Assembly: GCA_030827165.1 (NCBI GenBank)
Contig: JAURFB010000020.1
Coordinates: 1 to 36,090 of the forward strand
From: Marivivens sp.
Lineage (GTDB): Bacteria > Pseudomonadota > Alphaproteobacteria > Rhodobacterales > Rhodobacteraceae
Length of the DNA stretch: 36,090 nucleotides
Direction: 5' to 3'
Made by a program: the position numbers and the translations under genes. This document shows positions 8,806 through 16,640 of this stretch, piece by piece; the stretch's first letter is position 1, and every line of letters starts with the position of its first letter. A model generated the notes under the pieces. It saw nothing but the letters and a program-made list of their open reading frames with translations, was not told the origin of the DNA and made no database searches.

Positions 8806-9849
8806 ATGGCGCGGGTCTATCTGGATCACAACGCGACCACGCCGCTGCGGCACGAGGCGCGGGTGGCGATGGGCGCGGCGATGGATATTCATGGGAACCC
8901 GTCGTCGGTGCACACCGAAGGGCGCGCCGCCAAGGCTGCGATCGAGCGGACTCGGGCGCAGGTTTCCGATGCTCTGGGAGCCTCGGGGGCGGATGTGATC
9001 TTTACCTCGGGGGCGACTGAAGCGGCGGCCTTGGCGCTGGCGGGACGCGACCTGAGGGGCGCTGCGATCGAGCATGATGCGGTGCGGGCCTGGGTGGAGG
9101 AAAGCCTGCCGGTGACGTCCGACGGCGCGGTGAGCCTGGCCGATCCGGCCGGTTCGACGTTGCAGCTTGCCAATTCGGAGACGGGCGTCGTGCAGGCGCT
9201 GCCCGAGGGTTTGGCGGCCTCGGACATTACCCAAGGCTTTGGCAAGCTGCCTTTTGCCTATGGCTGGTCGGGGGTTGGGATGGTGTTCCTCTCGGCTCAC
9301 AAGATCGGCGGGCCGAACGGGGTTGGCGCTTTGATCGTGCCGAAGGGCAGCGATCTGGCCGCGCAGATCAAGGGCGGCGGGCAGGAGTTGGGGCGCCGGT
9401 CGGGGACGGAGAATGTCATCGGCATCGCAGGCTTTGGGGCCGCGGCGGCCGCGGCGCAGGCCGATCTGGCCGCAGGGCGCTGGGACGAGGTGGCGGCGCT
9501 GCGCGATGAGTTCGAGGCCGTTCTTTTGGATAGCGCCGCGGGGATCACAATCGTCGGGCAGGGGGCGAAGCGCCTCGCCAATACCTCGATGATCGTCGCG
9601 CCCGGCTGGAAGGGCGAGACGCAGGTCATGGCGATGGATTTGGCGGGCTTTGCCGTCTCGGCGGGTTCGGCCTGTTCGAGCGGCAAGGTCAAGGCGAGCC
9701 GGGTTCTGACTGCGATGGGGTTTGACGACGAGGCGGCCGCCTCGGCGCTGCGGGTGTCCTTGGGCATCCAAACGCGGCGCGACGACTTATTGGCCTTTGC
9801 GAAGGCCTGGGCAGAGACATACCGCAAGAAGCGCAGCCGCGCTGCGTGA
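8806..9849 (+). CDS. NifS/IscS-like cysteine desulfurase (class I), first of two in the cluster
   Basis: This gene encodes 347 residues of a PLP-dependent fold-type I enzyme that removes sulfur from cysteine for Fe-S assembly. It starts ARVYLDHNATTPL. The PLP lysine is K166 in SAHKIGGP, with H90 stacking on PLP and D140/Q143 as PLP contacts. The active-site cysteine is C290 in GSACSSGKVKAS, the class I position. It is shorter than E. coli IscS (404 residues), mostly through a compact region before the PLP lysine and a short C-terminus. GAGGAG lies 9 nt before the ATG; the GTG one codon upstream is also possible. It lies between iscR and sufB, as in other Rhodobacterales suf clusters. Confidence 0.93.
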   Translation: MARVYLDHNATTPLRHEARVAMGAAMDIHGNPSSVHTEGRAAKAAIERTRAQVSDALGASGADVIFTSGATEAAALALAGRDLRGAAIEHDAVRAWVEESLPVTSDGAVSLADPAGSTLQLANSETGVVQALPEGLAASDITQGFGKLPFAYGWSGVGMVFLSAHKIGGPNGVGALIVPKGSDLAAQIKGGGQELGRRSGTENVIGIAGFGAAAAAAQADLAAGRWDEVAALRDEFEAVLLDSAAGITIVGQGAKRLANTSMIVAPGWKGETQVMAMDLAGFAVSAGSACSSGKVKASRVLTAMGFDDEAAASALRVSLGIQTRRDDLLAFAKAWAETYRKKRSRAA

Positions 9850-9860
9850 GAGGGTAGAGA

Positions 9861-11384
9861 ATGAGCACCGAAGAGCAAACACAGGTCAAAGAGGGCGTCG
9901 ATCAGAACACGGTCGACGCCGTGCAACGTCTGTCGGGCAAATACAAATATGGTTGGGAAACCGAGATCGAGATGGAATACGCCCCCAAGGGCGTGGGTCC
10001 CGAAATCGTCCGCCTGATCAGCGCCAAGAACGAAGAGCCGGAATGGATGACCAAATGGCGCCTTTCGGCCTTTGCCCGCTGGGAGAAGATGGAAGAGCCG
10101 GATTGGGCGATGGTCAACTATCCTGAGATCGACTTTCAGGACATCTATTATTATGCCCGGCCCAAGAGCATGGTGGAAAAACCGAAAAGCCTGGAGGATG
10201 TCGACCCCAAGCTTTTGGCCACCTATGCGAAGCTGGGAATTCCGCTGAAGGAACAGATGATCCTGGCGGGCGTCGAAGGGGCCGAGGATCTGCCGGCCGA
10301 GGGGCGCAAGGTGGCGGTCGATGCGGTGTTTGACAGCGTGTCGGTCGGCACGACCTACCAGAAAGAGTTGAAGAAGGCAGGGGTGATCTTCTGCTCGATC
10401 TCCGAGGCGATCCGCGAGCACCCCGAGCTGGTGAAGAAATACCTTGGCACGGTCGTTCCGGCCTCGGACAATTTCTATGCAACGCTGAATTCGGCCGTCT
10501 TTTCGGATGGATCCTTCGTCTATGTGCCGCCCGGCGTGCGCTGCCCGATGGAGCTTTCTACCTATTTCCGTATCAACGCCGAAAATACCGGTCAGTTCGA
10601 GCGGACGCTGATCATCGCCGACAAGGGATCCTATGTCAGCTATCTGGAAGGCTGCACCGCGCCCAAGCGCGATACGGCTCAGCTTCACGCCGCCGTAGTC
10701 GAGATCATCATCGAAAAAGATGCCGAAGTGAAATATTCGACCGTTCAGAACTGGTATCCGGGCGACGAAAACGGCAAGGGCGGGATCTACAATTTTGTCA
10801 CCAAGCGCGCCGATTGCCGGGGCGACCGGGCCAAGGTCATGTGGACGCAAGTCGAGACCGGATCGGCGGTGACGTGGAAGTATCCCTCCTGCATCCTGCG
10901 CGGCGACGACAGCCAGGGCGAGTTTTATTCCATCGCCATCGCCAACAACATGCAGCAGGCCGATACGGGGACGAAGATGGTCCACCTTGGCAAGAACACC
11001 AAGAGCCGGATCGTCTCGAAAGGCATCTCGGCGGGCAAGGCGCAGAACACCTATCGCGGCCTGGTCTCGATGCACCCGCGCGCCAAGAACAGCCGTAACT
11101 ATACCCAATGCGACAGCCTTCTGATTGGCGACAAATGCGGGGCGCATACGGTGCCTTATATCGAGGTGAAAAACAACTCGAGTCGGGTCGAGCATGAGGC
11201 GACGACATCGAAGGTTGATGACGATCAGCTCTTCTACTGCCGCTCGCGGGGCATGGACGAGGAGGAGGCCGTGGCACTTGTGGTCAACGGCTTCTGCAAG
11301 GACGTGTTGCAGGCGCTGCCGATGGAGTTTGCAATGGAGGCGCAGCAGTTGGTTGCGATTTCTCTGGAAGGAAGTGTCGGATGA
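9861..11384 (+). CDS. sufB: Fe-S cluster assembly scaffold protein SufB
   Basis: This gene encodes 507 residues. SufB is the scaffold subunit of the SufBC2D complex, on which nascent Fe-S clusters are built under iron limitation or oxidative stress. Family features include [46 protein letters not shown] and the C-terminal beta-helix with [34 protein letters not shown]. The length is normal for the long proteobacterial form. The start follows the desulfurase by 11 nt, with a GAGAGGGT ribosome-binding site. Its TGA overlaps the ATG of the YbjQ-family gene by 4 nt. Confidence 0.97.
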   Translation: MSTEEQTQVKEGVDQNTVDAVQRLSGKYKYGWETEIEMEYAPKGVGPEIVRLISAKNEEPEWMTKWRLSAFARWEKMEEPDWAMVNYPEIDFQDIYYYARPKSMVEKPKSLEDVDPKLLATYAKLGIPLKEQMILAGVEGAEDLPAEGRKVAVDAVFDSVSVGTTYQKELKKAGVIFCSISEAIREHPELVKKYLGTVVPASDNFYATLNSAVFSDGSFVYVPPGVRCPMELSTYFRINAENTGQFERTLIIADKGSYVSYLEGCTAPKRDTAQLHAAVVEIIIEKDAEVKYSTVQNWYPGDENGKGGIYNFVTKRADCRGDRAKVMWTQVETGSAVTWKYPSCILRGDDSQGEFYSIAIANNMQQADTGTKMVHLGKNTKSRIVSKGISAGKAQNTYRGLVSMHPRAKNSRNYTQCDSLLIGDKCGAHTVPYIEVKNNSSRVEHEATTSKVDDDQLFYCRSRGMDEEEAVALVVNGFCKDVLQALPMEFAMEAQQLVAISLEGSVG

Positions 11385-11689
11385 TCATCACCACCACCCC
11401 GACGATCGAGGGCCGCCCGATCAGCGCCTACCACGGCATCGTCACAGGCGAGGCCATTCTCGGCGCGAACGTGTTTCGCGATCTTTTCGCCTCGATCACC
11501 GATATCATTGGCGGCCGCTCGGGCGCCTATGAGCAAGAACTCGGCAAGGCCCGGAAGACCGCGCTTGGCGAGATGGAAGATGCGGCGCGCGCCTTGGGCG
11601 CCAATGCGATCGTTGGGGTCGACCTCGACTATGAAGTGATCAACAACATGCTCATGGTGTCGGCTTCCGGCACGGCGGTTGTGGTGTGA
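11381..11689 (+). CDS. YbjQ/UPF0145 (DUF74) family protein inside the suf cluster
   Basis: This gene encodes 102 residues. The family signature is clear: [37 protein letters not shown] near the start and [17 protein letters not shown] near the end. YbjQ proteins are small oligomeric alpha/beta proteins sometimes called heavy-metal-binding, but their function is not established. The ATG overlaps the sufB stop (ATGA), so its synthesis is coupled to SufB. This suggests a role in cluster assembly or metal handling, though position is the only evidence. No cysteine is present, which argues against thiolate metal binding. Confidence 0.9.
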   Translation: MIITTTPTIEGRPISAYHGIVTGEAILGANVFRDLFASITDIIGGRSGAYEQELGKARKTALGEMEDAARALGANAIVGVDLDYEVINNMLMVSASGTAVVV

Positions 11690-11695
11690 TTGAGG

Positions 11696-11758
11696 GGCCG
11701 GGCTGAACCCCGGCCTACGGATGAACGTTTTGCCGGGCAGGCCGGGTCTGAGCCCGGC
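11696..11758 (+). repeat. Two tandem GGCCGGG-type hairpins between the YbjQ gene and sufC
   Basis: GGCCGGG/CCCGGCC (11696-11715) and GCCGGG/CCCGGC (11741-11758) form two related stem-loops of 7 and 6 bp in the 90-nt gap, with similar surrounding sequence (CCGGGCTGAACCC and CCGGGTCTGAGCCC). No T-run follows, so they are not intrinsic terminators. They may tune stability of the sufB-side against the sufC-side mRNA. Confidence 0.55.
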
Positions 11759-11779
11759 GCCGGATCAAGGAAAGAAGAA

Positions 11780-12538
11780 ATGCTGACGATAAAGAACCTG
11801 CACGCCGAACTTGAAGAAGAAGGCAAGAAGATCCTGAAGGGTGTCGATCTGGTGCTCGAACCGGGCAAGGTCCATGCGATCATGGGGCCGAACGGGTCGG
11901 GCAAGTCGACGCTCTCCTATATACTTGCAGGGCGCGAGGGCTATGAGGTGACTGAGGGCTCGGCCGAGCTGGCCGGCGCCGACCTGCTCGACATGGAGCC
12001 GGAAGAGCGTGCTGCGGCGGGGCTTTTTCTGGCATTCCAATATCCGGTTGAAATTCCGGGCGTGGGAAATATGACCTTCCTGCGCACCGCGGTGAACGCC
12101 CAGCGCAAGTCGCGCGGCGAGGAAGAGCTTTCCGCCGGCGATTTTCTCAAGGAAGTCCGCGCCAAGGCCAAGACACTCAAGATCGACGCCGATATGCTCA
12201 AGCGCCCCGTGAACGTGGGCTTTTCGGGCGGCGAGAAAAAGCGCAACGAAATCCTGCAAATGGCGATGCTCGAACCGAAGATGTGCATCCTTGACGAAAC
12301 CGACTCCGGCCTTGATGTGGACGCGATGAAGCTGGTCTCCGAGGGCGTGAACGCGCTACGCGACGGCAAAAGATCGTTCCTTGTGATCACCCACTACCAG
12401 CGCCTGCTCGACCATATCAAACCCGATGTCGTCCACATCATGGCCGATGGCCGGATCATCAAGACCGGCGGCCCCGAGCTGGCGCTCGAGGTCGAGCACA
12501 ACGGCTATGCCGATATCCTCGCCGAGGAGGGGATCTGA
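11780..12538 (+). CDS. sufC: Fe-S cluster assembly ATPase SufC
   Basis: This gene encodes 252 residues of the ABC-type ATPase that powers the SufBC2D scaffold. Walker A is GPNGSGKST (36-44), the signature is FSGGEKKR (148-155), Walker B runs into ETDSGLD (169-179) and the switch histidine is H205 in ITHYQRLL. I chose the ATG at 11780 because AAGGAAAG lies just before it and MLTIKNLHAE is the normal SufC opening; an in-frame upstream extension would encode the hairpin region. The stop TGA overlaps the ATG of sufD. Confidence 0.97.
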   Translation: MLTIKNLHAELEEEGKKILKGVDLVLEPGKVHAIMGPNGSGKSTLSYILAGREGYEVTEGSAELAGADLLDMEPEERAAAGLFLAFQYPVEIPGVGNMTFLRTAVNAQRKSRGEEELSAGDFLKEVRAKAKTLKIDADMLKRPVNVGFSGGEKKRNEILQMAMLEPKMCILDETDSGLDVDAMKLVSEGVNALRDGKRSFLVITHYQRLLDHIKPDVVHIMADGRIIKTGGPELALEVEHNGYADILAEEGI

Positions 12539-13836
12539 TGGGGCGTGCTGAAACGCTGAAGGCGCTGCGTGCGGATGCAGCGGCGGCGCGATTGGCGGGC
12601 CTTTCGCTGCCCCAAGGCGCGGCTTGGGCCAATGCCGCGCGGCAAGGGGCGCTGGCGCTGGTTGGCGCGATGGGCCTGCCCACGAAGCGAGATGAGTATT
12701 GGAAATACACCGATCCGGCGACACTGACCGCAGGCGAGGCCCCGCAGGCCGCGCTTTTCACACCTGACGAGCGCCCTGTGTTCGACGGCGTCGACCGGCT
12801 GCGGATTGTTTTCGTCGATGGTGTCTTCGATCCCGAGATGTCCGACGACATGACCGGCGAAAATCTTGAGATCGAGCGTCTGTCGACCGCCATGGCCAAG
12901 GATATCCACTGGGCCAAGGACCTCTACGGCAGGCTCGAGACCGAAGGCCACGATCCGGTCGAGCGGCCGCTTGCCGCGCTCAACAGCGCCTTCGCCACCG
13001 ACGGCGTTGTGATCCGTGCCACCGGCAAGGTGCGCCGTCCGGTCAATGTCAGCTACCTGCACCGCGCGATGCATTCCGACGCGATCTTGCATCATGTGAT
13101 CCGCGTCGAAAAAGGGGCCGATCTCACCTTCCTTGAAAACGGCCCCGCCGCCGCGCGGTTGAGCAAGGTGATGGAAGTTGACGTAGCCGATGGCGGCGCT
13201 TTCCACCATGTCCGCACCCAAGGGCGCGACCATGAGAGGCGCGCCGTGACCGGCAGCTATGCCCGCCTTGGCGAGGGATCGACCTATAAATCCTTCACCC
13301 TCACGGTGAATGGCCGGCTAACGCGTAACGAGACGATCATTCACCTCACCGGCGATGAGGCCGTGGCCCATGTGGCGGGCGCCTGCGTCGGCGACGGCAA
13401 GGATTTCCACCACGACGACACGGTCTTCATCACCCACGACGCCGTGGCCTGCGAAAGCCGTCAGGTGTTCAAGAAAGTGCTTCGCAACGGAGCGACGGGC
13501 GTTTTTCAGGGCAAGATCCTTGTAAAGCCGGGCGCACAGAAGACCGATGGCTATCAGATCAGCCAGTCACTCCTTCTCGACGACGACAGCCAATTCCTCG
13601 CCAAGCCCGAGCTAGAGATCTATGCCGATGATGTGGCCTGTTCGCACGGCTCGACCTCGGGCGCGATCGACGACACAGCGCTTTTCTATCTTCGCTCGCG
13701 CGGCCTGCCCGAAAAGCAGGCGACCGACCTCCTGACCCTGGCTTTCCTCGCCGAAGCGTTGGCCGAAATCGAAGACGAGCGCCTTGTCGATGATCTGCGC
13801 GGGCGGCTTGAGAGTTGGCTGAAAAGGCACCGCTGA
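12538..13836 (+). CDS. sufD: Fe-S cluster assembly protein SufD
   Basis: This gene encodes 432 residues, the partner of SufB in the scaffold complex. The N-terminal part carries the LPTKRDEYWKYTDPATL motif of SufD. The beta-helix core ends in the conserved C-terminal block EIYADDVACSHGSTSG...ALFYLRSRGLPEKQA, which includes the cysteine and histidine (CSHG) implicated in cluster assembly at the SufB-SufD interface. The ATG overlaps the sufC TGA, so the two are translationally coupled. The Yip1-family gene starts 2 nt after its stop. Confidence 0.96.
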   Translation: MGRAETLKALRADAAAARLAGLSLPQGAAWANAARQGALALVGAMGLPTKRDEYWKYTDPATLTAGEAPQAALFTPDERPVFDGVDRLRIVFVDGVFDPEMSDDMTGENLEIERLSTAMAKDIHWAKDLYGRLETEGHDPVERPLAALNSAFATDGVVIRATGKVRRPVNVSYLHRAMHSDAILHHVIRVEKGADLTFLENGPAAARLSKVMEVDVADGGAFHHVRTQGRDHERRAVTGSYARLGEGSTYKSFTLTVNGRLTRNETIIHLTGDEAVAHVAGACVGDGKDFHHDDTVFITHDAVACESRQVFKKVLRNGATGVFQGKILVKPGAQKTDGYQISQSLLLDDDSQFLAKPELEIYADDVACSHGSTSGAIDDTALFYLRSRGLPEKQATDLLTLAFLAEALAEIEDERLVDDLRGRLESWLKRHR

Positions 13837-13837
13837 C

Positions 13838-14341
13838 ATGTCGATTTCAAATGACGTTCTTCGGGCATGGGTCCGCCCCCGCGCGGTGATGCGGCGGTTG
13901 CTGGACGCCGGCGAAAAGGAGAACCGGGCGCTGGCGATCCTGATGGCTGGCTGTCTACTTATCTTTGTTGGCCAGTGGCCGCGCCTTGTGCGCCTGTCGG
14001 AAGGGTTCGACCTGCCTGCGGGCGCCGAGGCGTCCGAGCTTAGCCAGCTCATCGCCTATTCGCTGGTTTCGTGGCTGATCGTCTGGCCGCTGATCTTCTA
14101 TATCTTTGCCGGGATCACGCTGATCCTGGCGCGGGCTGTGAAAGGCAGAGGCACCGGCTATGGCACGCGGCTGGCGCTCTTTTGGGCCGTTCTCGCCTCG
14201 TCCCCGGCGGCGCTTCTATATGGTCTGCTGGCCGGCTTCAATGGCGAGACAATCGGCACGCAGGTGGTTGGCGCCGTCTGGCTTGCGGGCTTTGCATGGA
14301 TCTGGGTCCAGTCCTTGCGTGAATCGGAAAGCGGAAACTGA
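13838..14341 (+). CDS. Yip1-family membrane protein in the suf cluster
   Basis: This gene encodes 167 residues with four or five hydrophobic segments (ALAILMAGCLLIFVGQWP, LIAYSLVSWLIVWPLIFYIF, the AGITLILA continuation, LALFWAVLASSPAALLYGLL and VGAVWLAGFAWIWV). The arrangement and the SSPAALLYGL motif fit the bacterial YIP1 domain family. The function is unknown. It begins 2 nt after sufD and ends 8 nt before sufS, so it is certainly cotranscribed with them. Its role in Fe-S assembly, if any, is inferred from position only. Confidence 0.85.
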   Translation: MSISNDVLRAWVRPRAVMRRLLDAGEKENRALAILMAGCLLIFVGQWPRLVRLSEGFDLPAGAEASELSQLIAYSLVSWLIVWPLIFYIFAGITLILARAVKGRGTGYGTRLALFWAVLASSPAALLYGLLAGFNGETIGTQVVGAVWLAGFAWIWVQSLRESESGN

Positions 14342-14349
14342 GATTGCCC

Positions 14350-15570
14350 ATGTATGACGTCGAAAAGATCCGCGCCGATTTCCCGATCCTTGGCCGCGAA
14401 GTGAACGGCAAGCCTCTCGTTTACCTCGACAATGGCGCCTCGGCGCAAAAGCCTCAGGCGGTCATTGACGCGGTGACGATCGGTTATTCGCAGGAATACG
14501 CCAACGTGCACCGCGGCCTGCACTACCTTTCCAACCTCGCCACCGAGAAATACGAGGCTGTGCGCGGCAAGATCGCCCGCTTCCTCAACGCCGCCTCGGA
14601 AAACGAGATCGTTCTCAATTCAGGCACCACCGAAGGCATCAACATGATCGCCTATGCCTGGGCGATGCCGCGGATGCAGGCGGGCGACGAGATCGTTCTG
14701 TCGGTGATGGAACACCACGCCAATATTGTGCCCTGGCATTTCCTGCGCGAACGGCAGGGGGTGATCCTGAAATGGGTCGAGCCTGAGGCAGACGGGTCGC
14801 TCGATCCCCAGCGGGTCATCGACGCGATCGGCCCGAAAACCAGGCTCGTTGCCGTCACGCACTGCTCGAACGTTCTTGGAACGATTGTCGACGTGAAAAC
14901 CATCTGCGCCGCCGCCCGCGAGAAGGGCGTGCCCGTCGTGGTCGATGGCAGCCAGGGAGCGGTGCATATGCCGGTCGATGTGCAGGATATCGGCTGTGAT
15001 TTCTACCCCATCACCGGCCACAAGCTTTATGGTCCGTCCGGCTCGGGCGCGATCTATGTCCGGAAAGAGCGGCTGGCCGAGATGCGCCCCTTCCTCGGTG
15101 GCGGCGATATGATCCGAGAGGTCACGCGCGAGGCGGTGAGCTATGCCGAGCCGCCGATCAAGTTTGAAGCCGGCACGCCCGGCATCGTCCAGACCATAGG
15201 CTTTGGTGTTGCGCTCGACTATCTGATGGGCCTTGGCATGGAGAACGTCGCCGCCCACGAGGCGCGGCTGCGCGCCTATGCCGAAAGTCGCCTTCGGGGG
15301 CTGAACTGGCTCAATATCCAAGGCAATGCGGCGAACAAGGCCGCGATCTTCTCGATGACGCTCAATGGTGCGGCCCATGCCCATGACATCTCGACCGTGC
15401 TCGACAAACGCGGCGTCGCCGTCCGCGCGGGCCACCACTGCGCGCAGCCTTTGATGGAGCACTTGGGCGTTCCGGCCACCGCCCGCGCGTCCTTCGCGCT
15501 CTACAACACCGATGCCGAGGTCGATGCGCTGGTGAGCGCGCTCGAGCTTTGCAACGATCTGTTTGGATAG
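14350..15570 (+). CDS. sufS: Group II cysteine desulfurase SufS
   Basis: This gene encodes 406 residues. SufS mobilises cysteine sulfur for the SufBCD scaffold, normally relayed by SufE or SufU. The PLP lysine is K225 in [11 protein letters not shown], the PLP-stacking histidine H123 is in [10 protein letters not shown] and the active-site cysteine is C364 in [11 protein letters not shown], the class II position. I chose the ATG at 14350 ([14 protein letters not shown]), the normal opening; a TTG two codons earlier is possible. It is the last suf gene here: sufE, sufT and sufA do not follow, and a tRNA gene begins 50 nt downstream. Confidence 0.97.
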   Translation: MYDVEKIRADFPILGREVNGKPLVYLDNGASAQKPQAVIDAVTIGYSQEYANVHRGLHYLSNLATEKYEAVRGKIARFLNAASENEIVLNSGTTEGINMIAYAWAMPRMQAGDEIVLSVMEHHANIVPWHFLRERQGVILKWVEPEADGSLDPQRVIDAIGPKTRLVAVTHCSNVLGTIVDVKTICAAAREKGVPVVVDGSQGAVHMPVDVQDIGCDFYPITGHKLYGPSGSGAIYVRKERLAEMRPFLGGGDMIREVTREAVSYAEPPIKFEAGTPGIVQTIGFGVALDYLMGLGMENVAAHEARLRAYAESRLRGLNWLNIQGNAANKAAIFSMTLNGAAHAHDISTVLDKRGVAVRAGHHCAQPLMEHLGVPATARASFALYNTDAEVDALVSALELCNDLFG

Positions 15571-15582
15571 ACTGATTTCCGA

Positions 15583-15611
15583 TTGCGGGGCAGAGGCCTT
15601 TGGCCTATAGC
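15583..15611 (+). promoter_or_regulatory. Promoter of tRNA-Arg
   Basis: TTGCGG (15583-15588) and TATAGC (15606-15611) are separated by 17 bp. The -10 lies 9 nt before the mature tRNA 5' end, so the leader would be very short. The tRNA therefore need not depend on readthrough from sufS. Confidence 0.55.
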
Positions 15612-15620
15612 CGCGCTCAG

Positions 15621-15697
<77 letters not shown>

Positions 15698-15717
15698 AAC
15701 TCTCAGAAATCATGCTG

Positions 15718-15742
15718 CAAAAAAGGCGCCGGAAGGCGCCTT
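15718..15742 (-). terminator. Rho-independent terminator of the MepK-like gene
   Basis: AAGGCGCC/GGCGCCTT is a perfect 8-bp stem with a GGAA loop (15723-15742). On the minus strand it is followed by a run of six T, so it ends the gene transcribed from 16332. It could also weakly stop tRNA transcripts on the plus strand. Confidence 0.8.
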
Positions 15743-15765
15743 GGTCCGTTTTGTGTCGGGTTGCC

Positions 15766-16332
15766 TCAGCTGCCCCAGGTGCGGACGTCGCCGCAATCCA
15801 TATGAGTAAAGTTCGAGCGGCTGTATTTGCCGACACCGCCGGCGGCGCAGGAGGCCGCGGCCGCCACCACCTGACGGACAGAGCGCGACGAGAGCCGCAG
15901 GTCGGCGGCCTGACCGCGCATATGCAGCGAATTGACGGCGACCTTACTCGAGCTTTCGCGCAGCATCGCGTTGGTCTGCGGCGTGCGGTAGCCGGACAGG
16001 AGATTATACGGCTCGGTCACACCGAGAAGTGCGTGAGTGGCCGCGATGATATCCACGGTCCGGTTGTCTATTGCCATGACCTGACCGGAGCGAAAATCCC
16101 GCATGAACTTGGAAATCTCTGTCATCGCTTCGGTGATGTAATCACCTTCGATCCAGTAGATGATGTCGATCTTCTCGCCGGTCCGGCCAGAAAACATCTT
16201 GACCCGGCGAATATCTCCGGCGCCGCGAAGAAAGCTCGCAGCGTTCGAGAATGTCGGGGCTGCGGTGATTGCTGTCGCGGCGAAAGCACGAAGAAGACCG
16301 CGCCGAGAGATGCCCGATGAGCTGTCCGTCAT
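15766..16332 (-). CDS. Tat-exported M15-like murein peptidase (DUF882/YcbK, MepK-like)
   Basis: This gene encodes 188 residues. The N-terminus carries a twin-arginine signal ([13 protein letters not shown], residues 9-21), so it is exported folded. The mature part has the DUF882/peptidase M15-like zinc site: H137 and D144 in [13 protein letters not shown] and H177 in [10 protein letters not shown]. coli YcbK (MepK) cleaves 3-3 crosslinks in peptidoglycan; the same activity is inferred here. I chose the ATG at 16332 because it places the Tat motif at the N-terminus, with AAGG upstream. The gene is divergent from an L,D-transpeptidase, the enzyme class that makes 3-3 crosslinks. Confidence 0.9.
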   Translation of the reverse strand: MTDSSSGISRRGLLRAFAATAITAAPTFSNAASFLRGAGDIRRVKMFSGRTGEKIDIIYWIEGDYITEAMTEISKFMRDFRSGQVMAIDNRTVDIIAATHALLGVTEPYNLLSGYRTPQTNAMLRESSSKVAVNSLHMRGQAADLRLSSRSVRQVVAAAASCAAGGVGKYSRSNFTHMDCGDVRTWGS

Positions 16333-16640
16333 AAGAGCCTTGTCCCATCTTCCTGTCGCCCGCTTTTCACGGGTCGTTAGGCGACATCCCCCAAGATGCG
16401 CGTAGAGTGTGCCATGCTTGGGTCGGCAGACCAACCATCTTTTTCCATGGTTTTGCACAATTTCGCCGGAATCGGCGGCATTTGGCCGAGTTTTGGAGGT
16501 TCGTTATGTGACGAAAATGCCAGAGCAGGTGCGCAACAGATCATCCCGTCGTGGCAAGCTGTCGGGAATGTGAATAGACATATGCGGCGCGACGGGGAGT
16601 CTTGTTCCCTATATGTATTCCTGCCTTTTCGAGGGGGCCC
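16333..16640. other. Divergent intergenic region between murein peptidase and L,D-transpeptidase
   Basis: This 308-nt stretch must hold the promoters of both genes. I see no convincing TTGACA/TATAAT pair on either strand; TATATG at 16613-16618 lies just ahead of the transpeptidase gene and is the best -10-like element. There is a small dyad GCCG-GAAT-CGGC near 16470 and no open frame with plausible protein. Confidence 0.4.

Noticed and set aside
9297-11195. 632-codon open frame on the minus strand opposite the NifS-like gene and sufB
   Set aside because: It lies antisense to two well-recognised genes, has low-complexity composition and shows no family motif; it is a by-product of high G+C codon use.
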